From Ampullaceana balthica (Eukaryota > Mollusca > Gastropoda > Lymnaeidae): DNA of 64,000 nt. The notes beneath the pieces were generated by a model. That model was given only the letters and a program-made list of their open reading frames with translations. It had not been told where the DNA came from and made no database searches. Within the stretch, counting starts at the first letter, position 1; each line of letters starts with the position of its first letter. The DNA lies in assembly GCA_944989445.1 (NCBI GenBank), contig CALYLW010000037.1:460501-524500 (forward strand). Reading direction: 5' to 3'. Position numbers and translations under genes: made by a program. Below are positions 14,201-25,254 of the stretch, in pieces.

Positions 14201-17200
14201 TAACCTCTAGGACTTTAAAAATCTGTACCGGAAAGATACAAATAAAAAGGTTTACATTCCAAAAAACTTATTTGATTAACTAATGGTTAAAAGTCTAATT
14301 AAGTTCAGTGCTGTAATTGTGCAGCTATATCTTTATGATTGAATGTAAATTTTTTACACTATAACAGAAGTGGGCTGGATAGCTTTTAAACAAATGACGA
14401 TGTTGAACTTGAAAACCACAAGTGAGATGTACACTTGTAACCGATTATTTCCACTTAATGTGAGGCAACTTTTAATTCAAGCTTGGTAATTTAGCATTAA
14501 TATTATCAATTATGTCCGAATTTTCTTTTTTAAGACATCAGATTTTTCTTTCTGTTCCAGATATTACACTTACCATTTCTCTTATAGACTTTTTTAATCC
14601 TCTCATCACACGTCCAATTAACTTCTTTTGGGATTCATCTTCTTGAGCTGACCTAAAAGAGAACATAAATCCGAAACAGCAAATTAAATAAAAACCTTTT
14701 TTGAAATTATGAAGCACAGAAATTGCCTATGAGAATAAGATATTTTTAAAAAAAAAGATTTACTACAGACCAATTTTCCCTCTAAGGTTCGTATGTCAGT
14801 GTTCAAAGTAAAAAAAAACCCTGTGTGCAAAGTTGCACAACATCCATTTTTTGTGTAATATTTCTTGCGCTGTAAATTTGAACTGCTGCACTGCGTCAGT
14901 CAAATATCTGCCCGGCCATGCAGCCTAAAGGGAACACTGCTACTGACTAATAATTCTTAAGAATATCTTTAATGCATTTAATAAATTTGACATCAATTAC
15001 AATTATTGACAATAGTTTAATTATTTCTATTTAAAACAACTGTTTGTAAAATAAATTTAAATCTCACTCTACCCGTGCACACAATTTTTAAAAATAAATT
15101 TCATAGATTTTATCCTCCCAATGACTTCTCTTTTCAAGGAAGAGGCTGCAAGTGAGTTGGTGAATGAAGCATGTGGAAAACAAATAAATGTAAACAATCT
15201 TTTTAATAGGCTGATAATTAAATTCTGGGTGGGGGGAGGGGCAATTGCCTAATTTACATGTATATCATTTCAAGTAATTTTTATAATGATCAGTTTTATC
15301 AAGAAACTTTTAATTGCTTATGGATGTATTCAACAAAGCTTTTTTGCCATTTTGCTCAAATACTTTATTTGCTTTTTTAAAAACTAATTATTTATGCCCT
15401 TTGATTAGTATAATTTTGGGACATTTGAAGGGAAAGAAAATTTACATTTGAAATGAGAAAATAAGAATGATTTTCTTAGATATTTGCAAAAATATTAATT
15501 ATCTATTATTAATAATGACTAATTATTAATTAAAACGATTAACTTATAATTTTTAATTTGAGAAGATTTTTACTCTGTCACACAAGCCCATGAGTGTTAA
15601 AATATGTAAATAGTAACATCGAGGCACCATGAAAAAGTTATTTTTAGATTTTAGCTAAGATTAACATTTGGCTAGATGGCAATTATATATATATACGAAG
15701 GTTACTAAAATGTTTTTAAAGGTATATTTATAAATACAAACCAAAGGAAACTTTTCATGAAAAATATGTCAAAGATAACTTTATATAACTCTATGTGTTA
15801 CCTCAAGTTATCCTCTAATGTTTCCATTTCTTCAAGTATGACATCAAATGCTGTGGCATCTGACCCCGGCCTTGAGTGGTTACCTGGACACCAAAGCTTA
15901 ATTTTCATACCAGGACCTAAATCACAGATAAAACATCTTTTAATAATTCAGTCTTTTCTAACCCCATATAATATCAGAGGGAAAAAAATTAGCATTGTTA
16001 GACACACACAAAAACTGCATGTATTGGTATAAATAAACATAATCAGGTTTTAAACAAAATAAATATTAATAATGTTTTATTAGATAGTGAACCAGCATTG
16101 CATTTATTTAAATGTGACAGGTGAAATTAAAGTATGTGACATTTTTTAAAGGTGTTTCATCAAATAAAAGCCTCAAAGCACAAAAACCACATCATAAGGT
16201 GAAAGAATAAATTGTATAAACTCCTTTTTTACTAGCATTCAAATTGATAAAAAAAGTATTTTAATTCTTTTGTCTTACATTTCTTTACAGTTAAATTATA
16301 GGGAATTTATTCGTTTCAAGTAAATTACTGACTATTAATTTTAGCTTAATTAAAATTTCTGTACCAATTGGGAGAGAATTTTGGGGTGGGGGGCTATATT
16401 TCCTCTAAGGTTCGTTGGTTCATGCGCGGTGGTGTAAAAAAAACGTGTGTGCAAAGTTGTGCAGCACCCATTTTGTGTGCAATATTTAACCAAATTTGCT
16501 GCGCTGTAATTCTATACTGCTGCGCGGCATCCGTAAGAAACCTGGGTGGATGAAGCTTAAAGGAAACATTGGTGGGGGGTGAGTCCGAAAATTTACACAG
16601 AGTCAAAGCAGCCTCTAATGGTTTGACTAGTGGACCAATTTGTAAATAAATGCCAGTTTGTGTAATACAAATTTTGAACATTTTAACATAAACAAATTTA
16701 TTTAAAGTTATTATAAATAGTGGATTTGATAGCAATGAGATTATATTATTATAGACATTTATATGGCTATCTAATATAGACAGGATAAACTAATGTGTAG
16801 TGTTAAAAATATTATTTGAAATTATCCCAAAAAAATTAAATGGTTGGTAAGAGTAGACAAAGCAACTAAACTGGGATGATGAAGGTCAAAAGATATTCAA
16901 AACAAATTAAGTAATATTATAGTATTTTTAATAGGGCTGCTGAAATTAACGATTAATTTCTAGATTAATCGTTTAAAAAATGTATCGATTAAAATTATTT
17001 TAATTGATAAAAATTCGATTAAAATTAAAGAAAATATTTATAATATTTTAAATTTTTTAAAATTAATAAATAATTAATTATTAATAATAATTTATATATT
17101 TTTTACCGTACAAACTTCTCCCGCGTAATAATATAATTTATGTTATTAATCTATGTGGACCAGCAGACGTCAACTAAAAAATGGCTAACAGCATCAGCGC

Positions 17201-20200
17201 AGTTAAATTTAAACATAACTGGAAAGTTTAGCAAAAATTGTGTTTCTAAGCTAATTGCGGATTGCAAAGTCGAAGATGGTGAAAAAGTTTACTGTGTTCA
17301 CTGCCATAAACAATTCTCTTTTAAAGTATCAAATACATTGCTGACATTCCACCTTCAGCACAAACATCCGATCAAGTATCAACACATTGTCATAAAATTT
17401 AGTTCAAAATATTCTTAATTTTCAATGTCTTTAAGACAGTGGAAATAACTCAATAAAAAAAAAGGAAAGTCAATTACCTGTTTTTGTTACTTCCCTTGAA
17501 ATGTTCAGTTTAATGACGTCATAAATTTCTATTTTTTGCTTTAATCGAAATTATCGATGAATTAATCAATAATTTTTGAAAAGTTAACTATTAAATTTAA
17601 TTTAATCGATAACAGCCCTTATTTTTAAGTATATTCTAGTTTTGGTAATTTCAAAAGTCCATAATGGAAAAAAAAATACTTCTGAAAACAATCTAACAAA
17701 ACATATTTTTAACATCAAATTTCAACTACAAATTTAAATAAACAAACAACAAAGATACAAACACATGAAATTAAATCAAAGTTAGAGCATAAAAAGAGTA
17801 CATTTACCATTTGTAACTTCCTCATCAATAGTAGCAAGTTCTGTAACTAAATTTCTCTTTCTTTGTGTTTTTTGTGATGACAAAATGGTTTCATTGATAG
17901 ATACATTGTTTAAGGAAACACTGGTTTTGAGTTGTTCAAGATTCTTGAGATTATGAACCGAGTTCTTAGCCATAGGTAACTTGTTCATAATTCCGGATGC
18001 TTTTTTGTTCCCTAATGGTGAACTCCTCTGAATTGCAGATGATATTTTTCTTTTCATAGGAGACCCGCTCCGAATTCCAGATGATTTTTTCCCCCCCGTT
18101 GGGGACCTGCTCTGGATAACAGTGGATTTCTTTTTTTCCAATGAGGACCTGCTCTGACTTACAGATGACTTGTTTTTTCCCCTGGAGGGTGAGCTCTGAA
18201 TTCTGGATAATTTTTGTTTGCCTACTGAAAAACCGCTCTGAACTGAAGATGGTTTCTTTTTCTTCAAAGGTGATTCATCTGTCTGGCCTTTAGACTTACC
18301 TATTTCTACTGAATATTGCATTTCCTCGACCACTAACTCACTGTCTTCATCTGGAGAACTGCTGGATGAGGGAAAGTCACTAGCATGGTGTGCATCTTGA
18401 TGTGCAGGTACTTGAGCTTTTCTGTCAGTAGCTACAACTTTAGACTTTTGTTGTTTCACTTTTGTTTCTGTTGGCACTTTATGTTTTGATGTGGATAAAT
18501 GTCTGTCTCTCAACTCAAGTTGCTCTTCACTTTGTGACTGCTGAATATCAGAGCAGTCCTTCTTACCAGACGATGCACCAGAAACTAAGACACTGTTTGA
18601 GATGGAAGACTTCTGGCCTTTGGATATTGTCAAAGACTTTCTTAATCCTAGCTTTTGAGCACCTTTTTTAAAGGAACCAGGTGGAAGAGGCAAGTCTGGT
18701 TCAGTCTCCTCTGCATTTTGCTGGTCTCTGCTGACATTGTTTCTAGAAAATTGAGCTCCCATTTTTGTTTCTGATTTCTTTTGTTTGCTCTTGTCAGAGG
18801 ATGTTTTAGGAGTTGGTGATCTCCCTTTTTGTTTTGAACGGTTTGCGTTTTCATCAGGAGAAACTGACCCACTTACTTCCAAAAATTTTTTCTTGGAATA
18901 AAAAAAAGACATTGGATATTGTTTCATCTTCTGAACACTTGCTGGCGAAAGCATTAAACTCCTATCTCTAAGGTTCCTACTCCTGGAGGTGATCTGAGAG
19001 TCTTGGGCTGGTTGCACAGTGATGTTATTAGGCATTGAAAAAGAATTTTGAGATGATTTTTTGCCAGCAACTTTTGATAGATTTTCTTTTGTTTTCTTAT
19101 CCACTTTGGGTCTCTGTTTTTTTTGTTGAGTCATTTGTGTACGCCTGCTCCTAGAATCATCTTCTGACATTTCTTTTGAACCGCTCACGTCCTTTTTGAG
19201 AGTGATAGAGGCTTTTGAACCGCTCACGTCCTTTTTGAGAGAGATCGAGGCTTTTCTGCCTTGGGCTGGTGGGTGAGGATACTGACGTTCCTTACGCAGA
19301 GTCTCTGCTGGTGTAAGTAAATCTCTGTTCCTCAGAGAAGATGATCTGTCATGATCTGTCGGTTTTGGGGCCTTGCTCTGATTTCTCTTTGCTGAATTTA
19401 ACACATTCTCATCAGCAACAGCATGCTGCTGTAGACTGCCAATGAATTCATTTGTCTTTTTTTGTCTCACAAGAGAAACTTCAATTTTATCGCCTTTGTT
19501 TTCTTTATCAGTGCTGGAGCTTTCTGTTGAATCTTCCCGGTCTAAATCTGCTAAGTGTCTGTGTTTTCTTTTAGCTTCCTCAACTATAACTCCTTTTAAT
19601 GTTGATGAATTATGAGTTAAGTGGTGGGCTGATGGGTCACCATGACCTAAATCCTCAACAGTTACGTCAGCTGTGTTTCGGCCCATATTTTTACGTCTTA
19701 ATGACAATTTCTTAGAAGCTTGATCCAAGGAAGATTTCTGTTGAAGGCTTGCACTAAGAGAGCGTTGCCCTTCATTGACTGTTGCAATGATGTTATCAAC
19801 ATAACTCGTTTCATTAGCAGAGAGCTGGAGCTCCCCTTCCACCCCATCCCTGTTGATGGCAGTAGTTGTTTCATCAAGAGGATGGCCGACCTCATTTGTT
19901 GTAAGCTGGTCTCTGGTTGGATCACCAGCCACCTTGATGTTAGGGCCAAGTTGAAGGTCATGTAAAGCCAATTTCTTACGCAGCTTATTTTTTGGCTTGA
20001 GGGGTTCTGTTTACCAAAGGAAAAAAAAAGAAAGAAACAATATAGAGGTAAGGTCAATAAATAAACATATATTTCTAAAACCTGTTTACATTTACATAAC
20101 TATTAGTTTCTAACATTTTACAAAAATTCATAAATGTATAAATGACTTCCAAAACTCTATTTTGTTAAATTGAAACAGTAAATAACACGTAATATTGCAA

Positions 20201-23200
20201 AAAGGATAAATAAAGAATTGTGACGGACTCCTAAACTATGAAATAAATTAATATATGAAGTACATCCAATTTTAAGAAACAAATCCTGAAAAATGAATTT
20301 ATTTAAACAGTCTGTTTCAGTTATATTTAAATGAATCCTTGGCCGCCATCCTAACACAAGAGATCAAGAAACCAAACTGCAATTTTCACTTTCTTATTTT
20401 TACCCATGGACTTGTAAAAGCTATTTAATGCTAGGAGTTGAATGTTTTTATTGTTTATACTTATAAGGATATTTGATATAACTTTTTTATATATTTTTTT
20501 TTGCTTGCATTATTTATATTGCCTGAAGTCAAAATGTCTTGCGGTCAAACAGTCTGGGGTCAAACTGCATGTGGTCAAACCGTCCATGGTCAAAAACATC
20601 TTGGGGTTGAAATGTCTTGTGGTTGAAGTATCCGAGGTAGAAATATCCTGCCACCATAATATACATCAGTTCAAGTTGAGCTACTCACCACAAGAAATTA
20701 GATTTGGTACATCAGGAATCTCTTCATGCTCAGGAACTTTATTTTGGCTCTGAAATATTGAGGTATTTACATAATTCTTCTACAATCTCTTTTCAAAATC
20801 TTAATTAATATATTTTTTTTTCTCTCAAAAAGTCAAGACTAGCTAATTACTGTATTTTCAGATTATATGAAGCATTTTTTTTTCTTAGAAAAATTGCCTC
20901 CAAAAATCAGATGTGTCTTATACTCAAAATTAATTTTTTTAAAAAGATGTTTAATGTTTGATTTCAAATTCCTGCCATTCTTAAAAATGGCCAGATATTC
21001 GATGCTGCAGGAAACCTATCTGGCAACAGTGGATTCAACTGGCAGGAGCAGTGCAGGGATGAACACTGTCCCCAACCCCCATCACAAATCCAGAACACTG
21101 TCTAGTAGTGTCTAGCCTATTACAGTCTATAGTGCCAGTGAACTTGAATTGAAAATGATTTGTGTAATTGATAACTGTTTAATATTTTGGTTAGTAGCTA
21201 GTTTTGTAATGGAAAAAAAAGAAGAAAGAATTTGTTTTAAGTCTCGGTTGAATAATAAATGGTCAAAATGTTTTTTAGAACAAAAATACCTTAAAAATTA
21301 AGGTGTGTCTTACAGCCCATAAAATACAGTATGTCAGAAATCAGATGCAAAAGTTGAGTGTAACCATAAAGCAGAGTTTTTGTTTCAGTTGAGAGTACAG
21401 AATATGACAATGTTCCTGGACATTTATAACCCTTAGAAACAAATATGAGCTGTAAGATTTAAAGTATTAAAAGTCACAATTAATGTACATAATGATAATT
21501 CTCAAATAGAAAATCTATTCACTATTCATTTCAAGATTTTATATGTATAACGAACAAGATTTTTTTTTACACATGCTTGTTTTATAATTTTTTAAATATA
21601 TTTTTTTTGTCTTATATGTTTTATTTAATAATTATTTTAAAATATCAAGTAGATGACTTTAAAAAAATTCCCTACTTTTTACTTGAAACACAAACACTAC
21701 AGTAATCATTAATACAAAAATTTGGAGAATTAATTATCTTATCAGAGATGTTAAATCTGATTTACCATATATTTAACATTTTTGTCATGGAATATTAAAG
21801 ATAAATTATCCTTAAATTTCATTCGCGCTTATAAATTTTTTAAAAAAGATCTAAAAATACCTGCTCCTGGACACTGCTTAATTTCTGTAATTTAGGCTTT
21901 GTATGGTTAGCCACATCTCCAAATGTAAAAGTACGTTTGGTAGTTTTCCACCGCCTGTAAAAGTAAAAATTGGTAAAACATGCATAAAACAAATCACTGT
22001 ATTTAACTATTTTGGATTAAACATATATGTAAACTATACAGTAAAAAATAAACGTTAAAAAATATAGGAATTTGAACTCTTAACTTAAGAATTGAAATTA
22101 AAACAGTAAACCAATTAGCTATAATATTTAATATAAATTCAGAAATCATCTGGTCAAATTATCTACATAACTTGTTAGAAAAGTTCTTTTTTCTTAATTT
22201 GTGACTTAACCAGAAGGCAAGCCCTTTATTCATTTAATCAGCAGCCAGAAATTTATAATGATGAAAATTTCATTTCATTAAGCTTATGATATTTCCTAAC
22301 GGTTGGTGAGTTTATTTATAAAAAATTATATTTCCACAAGGGTTACTTCACAAATTTATTGTTGTTGACAGCTTAGCAAGGGAAATGATGGTATGGCAGA
22401 TGAATTCTTAGTTAGGTCAGATAGTGGACCTTCAGTTGTGAATTCAATCAAAAGTTTAACATGAGGTACCAACATGAGATGTGCATGAATCAAATTTTTA
22501 ATGCTTATTTTGTATTTTATGTCAACAATATTATTTAATTTGTTTGTATTTGATGTTTAATAGCTATTTTAAACTGACTCCAAAAAAACATGGGTCTTGA
22601 CAGCTCCTTGAAATGGTTTTGGCTCTCAAAAATGTTGTAAGTGTCCTGCTACTGAAATTCATCTATATTGACTACTAATGAGTTTGATGACCACTGCATT
22701 AAGGCAACAGCTTCTAATGTTTATTACCTTGCTATCTTGAAGTTAGAAAAATTGACACATTTCTGCCTAGCATGACAACTTAACAGAAATCTAAACTGGG
22801 AACAAACTAAATTTAAAACAATGCACATCAAACTTACAACTCCTACTGTGACCCTTGTAGACTCATACCCTTGATTTCCTCCCCTGAAATCTGTTCAATT
22901 ATCTTTCCCTCAAGGTCTCCAGTTGGTTAGCTTACAACCAAACCCATAAATAACTCAGGTAACATCCATGAATCCACTGGGCACCACACACTAAATGCAT
23001 TCCTTTGTTGGTGAGGGTGTTTCCCTTTGGGTGTCCAATGTGAGTCAAATTAAATGCAATTACAATGCCACTGACGCTGACATTGCCATTGTATTCTCAA
23101 TGACTTAAATGTTTCCAGTGCATGTCTCTACACTATACGCCTTTGACCTATTATTAACTAACGGTCAGTTTGAGGGGGAAAGGAGTTAAGTCTCCATGTG

Positions 23201-24372
23201 CTATGTGGAACAGAACTTATTTATAATAAATACTCAAAGTCCTGGGGCCAGTTACTAAAATTACTGAAGATAAAGTTATAAAATGTAAAATTGATAATAT
23301 TAGTTTTAAGCACAAATAGGAATAAAATGCAGGTATACTTTTCATTAAAAAAAAATTATACATGTAATATTATTTTCCTGAAATTTGACACCTCTTCTTG
23401 CCTTGAAAATAATGGGATGGTAGAATCACTGGAAAGACTTGTATTTAAATTTATTTTATTTTTTTTAAATTTGAAGCTACTACTACTTGTACTTTAGACC
23501 AGTGCTTCTCAAATTTTTAGTATGGCAGGAATTTTTTCCATTGCACCAGGGACCGGTGAATTTTCATTGTACTGCAGCTGACATGGTAGTGAAATGTTAT
23601 TTATTTAATTTTTTTTGTTTCATTCTGCAAACCGGCAGCGGATGGCCTACGGACCGGCACCCGGACCACCACTTTGAGAAGCACTGCTTTAGACTTAGAC
23701 TATTCTACTTACTTACTATTAGTTTACTACCAGTCCATTGTATTGTCTACCATCAGTTATCGGAACATTCATGACTCATGGCCATTCACTATACTTATTT
23801 TCTTTTTAGTCTATAATAGTCTATATGCATAGTGGCAGTGGCATAGACATCATGGATGGACAACATCAACAAGGGATATATTTATATTTTTTTTACTAAT
23901 TATGAAGTTGTTTATTGGACCTGGGTCTGGGTCATTTGCCGTTTGCCTTAGCCTTAGTCATAGTCCCTTAGGCTTGGGACTTTAGAATTAAGACTGAATT
24001 AAGTCCTGCCTTAGAGTTTAGAAGAGAGTTAGAGTACGAAAAAACAGAATAATGAGAATTTTCCTAATTTTAAGTAATTAGTCATTAGTGTAAATTAGGT
24101 TGATGTGTTATTATTGAAATAGACTATATATAATACTATTAATAATAATATAAAATATAAATAATACGTAATAAGTTAATTACTATTACTATTATCAGTA
24201 TTATTAATAGGAATAGGCATAAGTCTAAAGTCTAAGTCTAAGTCAAGTCTAAGTTACTAAGTAGTAAGTAGGCTAATATTACTAATAATAACTAAGACTA
24301 ATAAGTAAAAAAGGAAGAGTAAGAGATGTTTACTTACGAGAATCTCCTCGGCGGCGTAGGGGAAGGTTCCAT
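11253..24372 (-). CDS. CENPU: CENP-U-like inner kinetochore protein (nine exons, about 938 aa)
   Basis: The in-phase GT/AG exons on the minus strand are 24372-24338 (start MEPSPTPPRRFS), 21954-21861, 20749-20689, 20006-17808, 15916-15802, 14652-14574, 14222-14175, 13697-13636 and 11376-11253 (stop TAA). The 2.2-kb fourth exon encodes about 730 residues of Ser/Lys-rich, apparently disordered sequence with many S-P sites and internal repeats. The last five exons encode a compact C-terminus. It starts GMKIKLWCPG, then DVILEEMETLEDNL, then a basic coiled coil (ALERDVKKKK, LTELEKQKRKLRGELQ) and LANQWMNDFRQLL near the end. The order and spacing (I-x-x-WCP, DxxLxExE, long coiled coil, L-x-N/Q aromatic end) match vertebrate CENP-U. 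CENP-U is a CCAN subunit of the CENP-O/P/Q/U group, the counterpart of yeast Ame1, and pairs with CENP-Q at centromeres. Family assignment rests on these motifs, because overall identity is low. Human CENP-U is about 418 residues, so this N-terminal region is greatly enlarged. A different coiled-coil kinetochore protein is possible. Confidence 0.6.
11790..11984. mobile_element. hAT MITE with SPIN-like termini (195 bp)
   Basis: The ends are CAGGGGCCTCCAAACT and AGTTTGGAGACCCCTG (plus-strand right end AGTTTGGAGACCCCTG, allowing one mismatch between termini). Flanking 8-bp duplications ACCTAGAC at 11782-11789 and 11985-11992 are perfect. The interior is short and non-coding. The termini match the larger hAT at 45991-47647, a probable source family. 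It lies in a CENP-U intron. Confidence 0.85.
12028..13125. mobile_element. hAT-type element, 1,098 bp, with GAGAGCCGC subterminal repeats
   Basis: The left end is CAGGGGTGGCCAA and the right end is TTTGGCCACCGTTG, a slightly decayed inverted repeat. The 8-bp duplication ACCTAGAC is perfect at 12020-12027 and 13126-13133. Subterminal AGAGCCGCAT and GAGCCGCACGCGGCTC words recur in the elements at 49297 and 53417. The interior has short frames only, none recognisable as transposase. Confidence 0.75.
14771..14939. mobile_element. hAT-like MITE (169 bp) in a CENP-U intron
   Basis: The ends are CAATTTTCCCTCTAAGG and CCTAAAGGGAACACTG. The flanking 8-mers CTACAGAC and CTACTGAC agree at 7 of 8 positions. 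The interior word TGTGTGCAAAGTTG is shared with the element at 16394-16571, which defines a family. Confidence 0.7.
16394..16571. mobile_element. hAT-like MITE (178 bp), same family as 14771-14939
   Basis: The ends are CTATATTTCCTCTAAGG and CTTAAAGGAAACATTG. The 8-bp duplication GTGGGGGG is perfect on both sides (16386-16393, 16572-16579). Internal GTGTGCAAAGTTGTGCAGC matches the sibling at 14.8 kb. The plus-strand frame across it is incidental. Confidence 0.75.
16932..17620 (+). mobile_element. BED-finger hAT deletion derivative (689 bp)
   Basis: The ends TAGGGCTGCTG and AACAGCCCTT form a short inverted repeat. They are flanked by perfect ATTTTTAA duplications (16924-16931, 17621-17628). 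Both ends have subterminal ATTAATCG / CGATTAAAT repeats. The only coding remnant is a BED zinc finger, so the transposase catalytic part has been deleted. It lies in the CENP-U intron after the large exon. Confidence 0.8.
17140..17418 (+). pseudogene. Remnant BED-type zinc finger of a hAT transposase
   Basis: The open frame contains YCVHCHKQFSFKV followed by LLTFHLQHKHP, giving C-x2-C and an H-x4-H pair as in BED fingers, the DNA-binding N-terminus of many hAT transposases. The frame stops at 17418, right after the finger. No RNase H-like catalytic domain follows before the right terminus at 17620. The start is uncertain because the frame opens in the 5' part of the element. Confidence 0.6.
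17990..18275 (-). repeat. 42-bp (14-residue) tandem repeats inside the large CENP-U-like exon
   Basis: Unit landmarks (plus-strand CTCTGAATT-type words) fall at 18026, 18068, 18110, 18152, 18194 and 18236, an exact period of 42 bp. In the protein each unit reads roughly S-P-x-x-x-K-K-x-S-x-x-I-x-S. The result is an array of Ser-Pro and Lys-Lys motifs just before the conserved C-terminal domain. Units have diverged but the length is strictly kept in frame. Confidence 0.85.
19173..19250 (-). repeat. 39-bp in-frame tandem duplication in the CENP-U-like exon
   Basis: Two adjacent 39-bp copies differ at only a few bases and encode KASISLKKDVSGS and KASITLKKDVSGS. It looks like a recent 13-residue duplication. 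Confidence 0.9.
20526..20650. repeat. Degenerate short tandem repeat (about 16-bp, GGTCAAA-type units)
   Basis: Words such as GTGGTCAAACCGTC and GGGGTCAAACTGC recur six or more times with variation. The stretch lies in the CENP-U intron between the large exon and the exon at 20689-20749's upstream neighbours. Confidence 0.6.
20848..21331. mobile_element. Inverted-repeat DNA element of uncertain class (about 484 bp)
   Basis: The left end is TACTGTATTTTCAGATTATA and the right end is CATAAAATACAGTA, with matching subterminal AGATGTGTCTTA / AGGTGTGTCTTA words. No transposase is visible and the target duplication is not convincing. It lies in a CENP-U intron. Confidence 0.5.
23500..23686. mobile_element. 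hAT MITE (187 bp), CAGTGCTTCTCAAA family
   Basis: The termini CAGTGCTTCTCAAA and TTTGAGAAGCACTG are perfect 14-bp inverted repeats. The duplication CTTTAGAC is perfect on both sides (23492-23499, 23687-23694). It lies in the first CENP-U intron. Confidence 0.85.
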
Positions 24373-25246
24373 GACCAAATATTTAATTCAAAACATAGAC
24401 ACTCCTTGAAAGATAATTAAATGCCAAATTTTATTTTTTTAAAAATCAAGGATCATTTAAGACAATTACACAAATTCACCGCCACTATTGGTGTAGTTCT
24501 CCATTTTCTGAAGTATAAATAAATACATGCCATTTAAATCTTTAATGCGGATTGGATTGTGACTGCCAAGTGAAGTATGTTAGACTGTTAGACCCATTTT
24601 GAAAGCAGAAAGCCATTTCTATTTTAAAAATAATAATAATAAACAACACTATGTAACTAAAACACATTCAGCAAACCAATATTAATATGTTTCTAACGTA
24701 ACAGAAATAGACTGCGGTATCCCTGGTGTGGGAAGCGAGATAATAGACTATCCGAAATCCTGCTTCACTCAAGTCCTGAGCCTGAACTTCGAACTCGACG
24801 ATTGATTATTTGACGTTGAAGGAGTGTGTTATCCAAACACTGAAATGTGGGCATCGGCCCGCCAACACCACCATTTTTTAAAAAAAATGTCCTACGCGCT
24901 AAGAAAAAGTTTACAATTCAAAATTTATGAAATAAAAAATTAAAATACGACGTTAGCTCAATGCGATTTCTCTTACAACTTGAAACCAGTGTTTATGAAG
25001 TGAAGATACTTTATTAATTTAAATTTTTTTCTTTAGGAGGGTAGGCGCATAAGGGGAGCACTTTTCTTAAATTTGGCCGTTGGCATCATGGTTCAAGGGT
25101 GTCACGATCAGATGTTATGGTGTGAGAATGACTGGGCGTAAATGTAGCGAGAATGTATAAACTCGAGTGTACACAAGTTCACGTGGAGACGTGGAAGGTT
25201 GGGTGAACTGAGAGTTTTGATTCAGCGGGCATGACAGAGGTCAGAG
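24373..25246. other. 5' flank of the CENP-U-like gene; no further gene seen
   Basis: This contains the presumed minus-strand promoter and 5'UTR of the CENP-U-like gene (start context GGTCATGGAA). No TATA box or CpG cluster stands out. The right part (about 25060 on) is more GC-rich and continues, after removal of the LINE, at 27513. It is therefore one older sequence that the LINE interrupted. Confidence 0.4.
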
Positions 25247-25254
25247 AGAGACCA

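Noticed and set aside
19720..20057. Frames on other registers of the large CENP-U-like exon
   Set aside because: Shadows. The 2.2-kb frame continues through all of them and joins its neighbours in phase.
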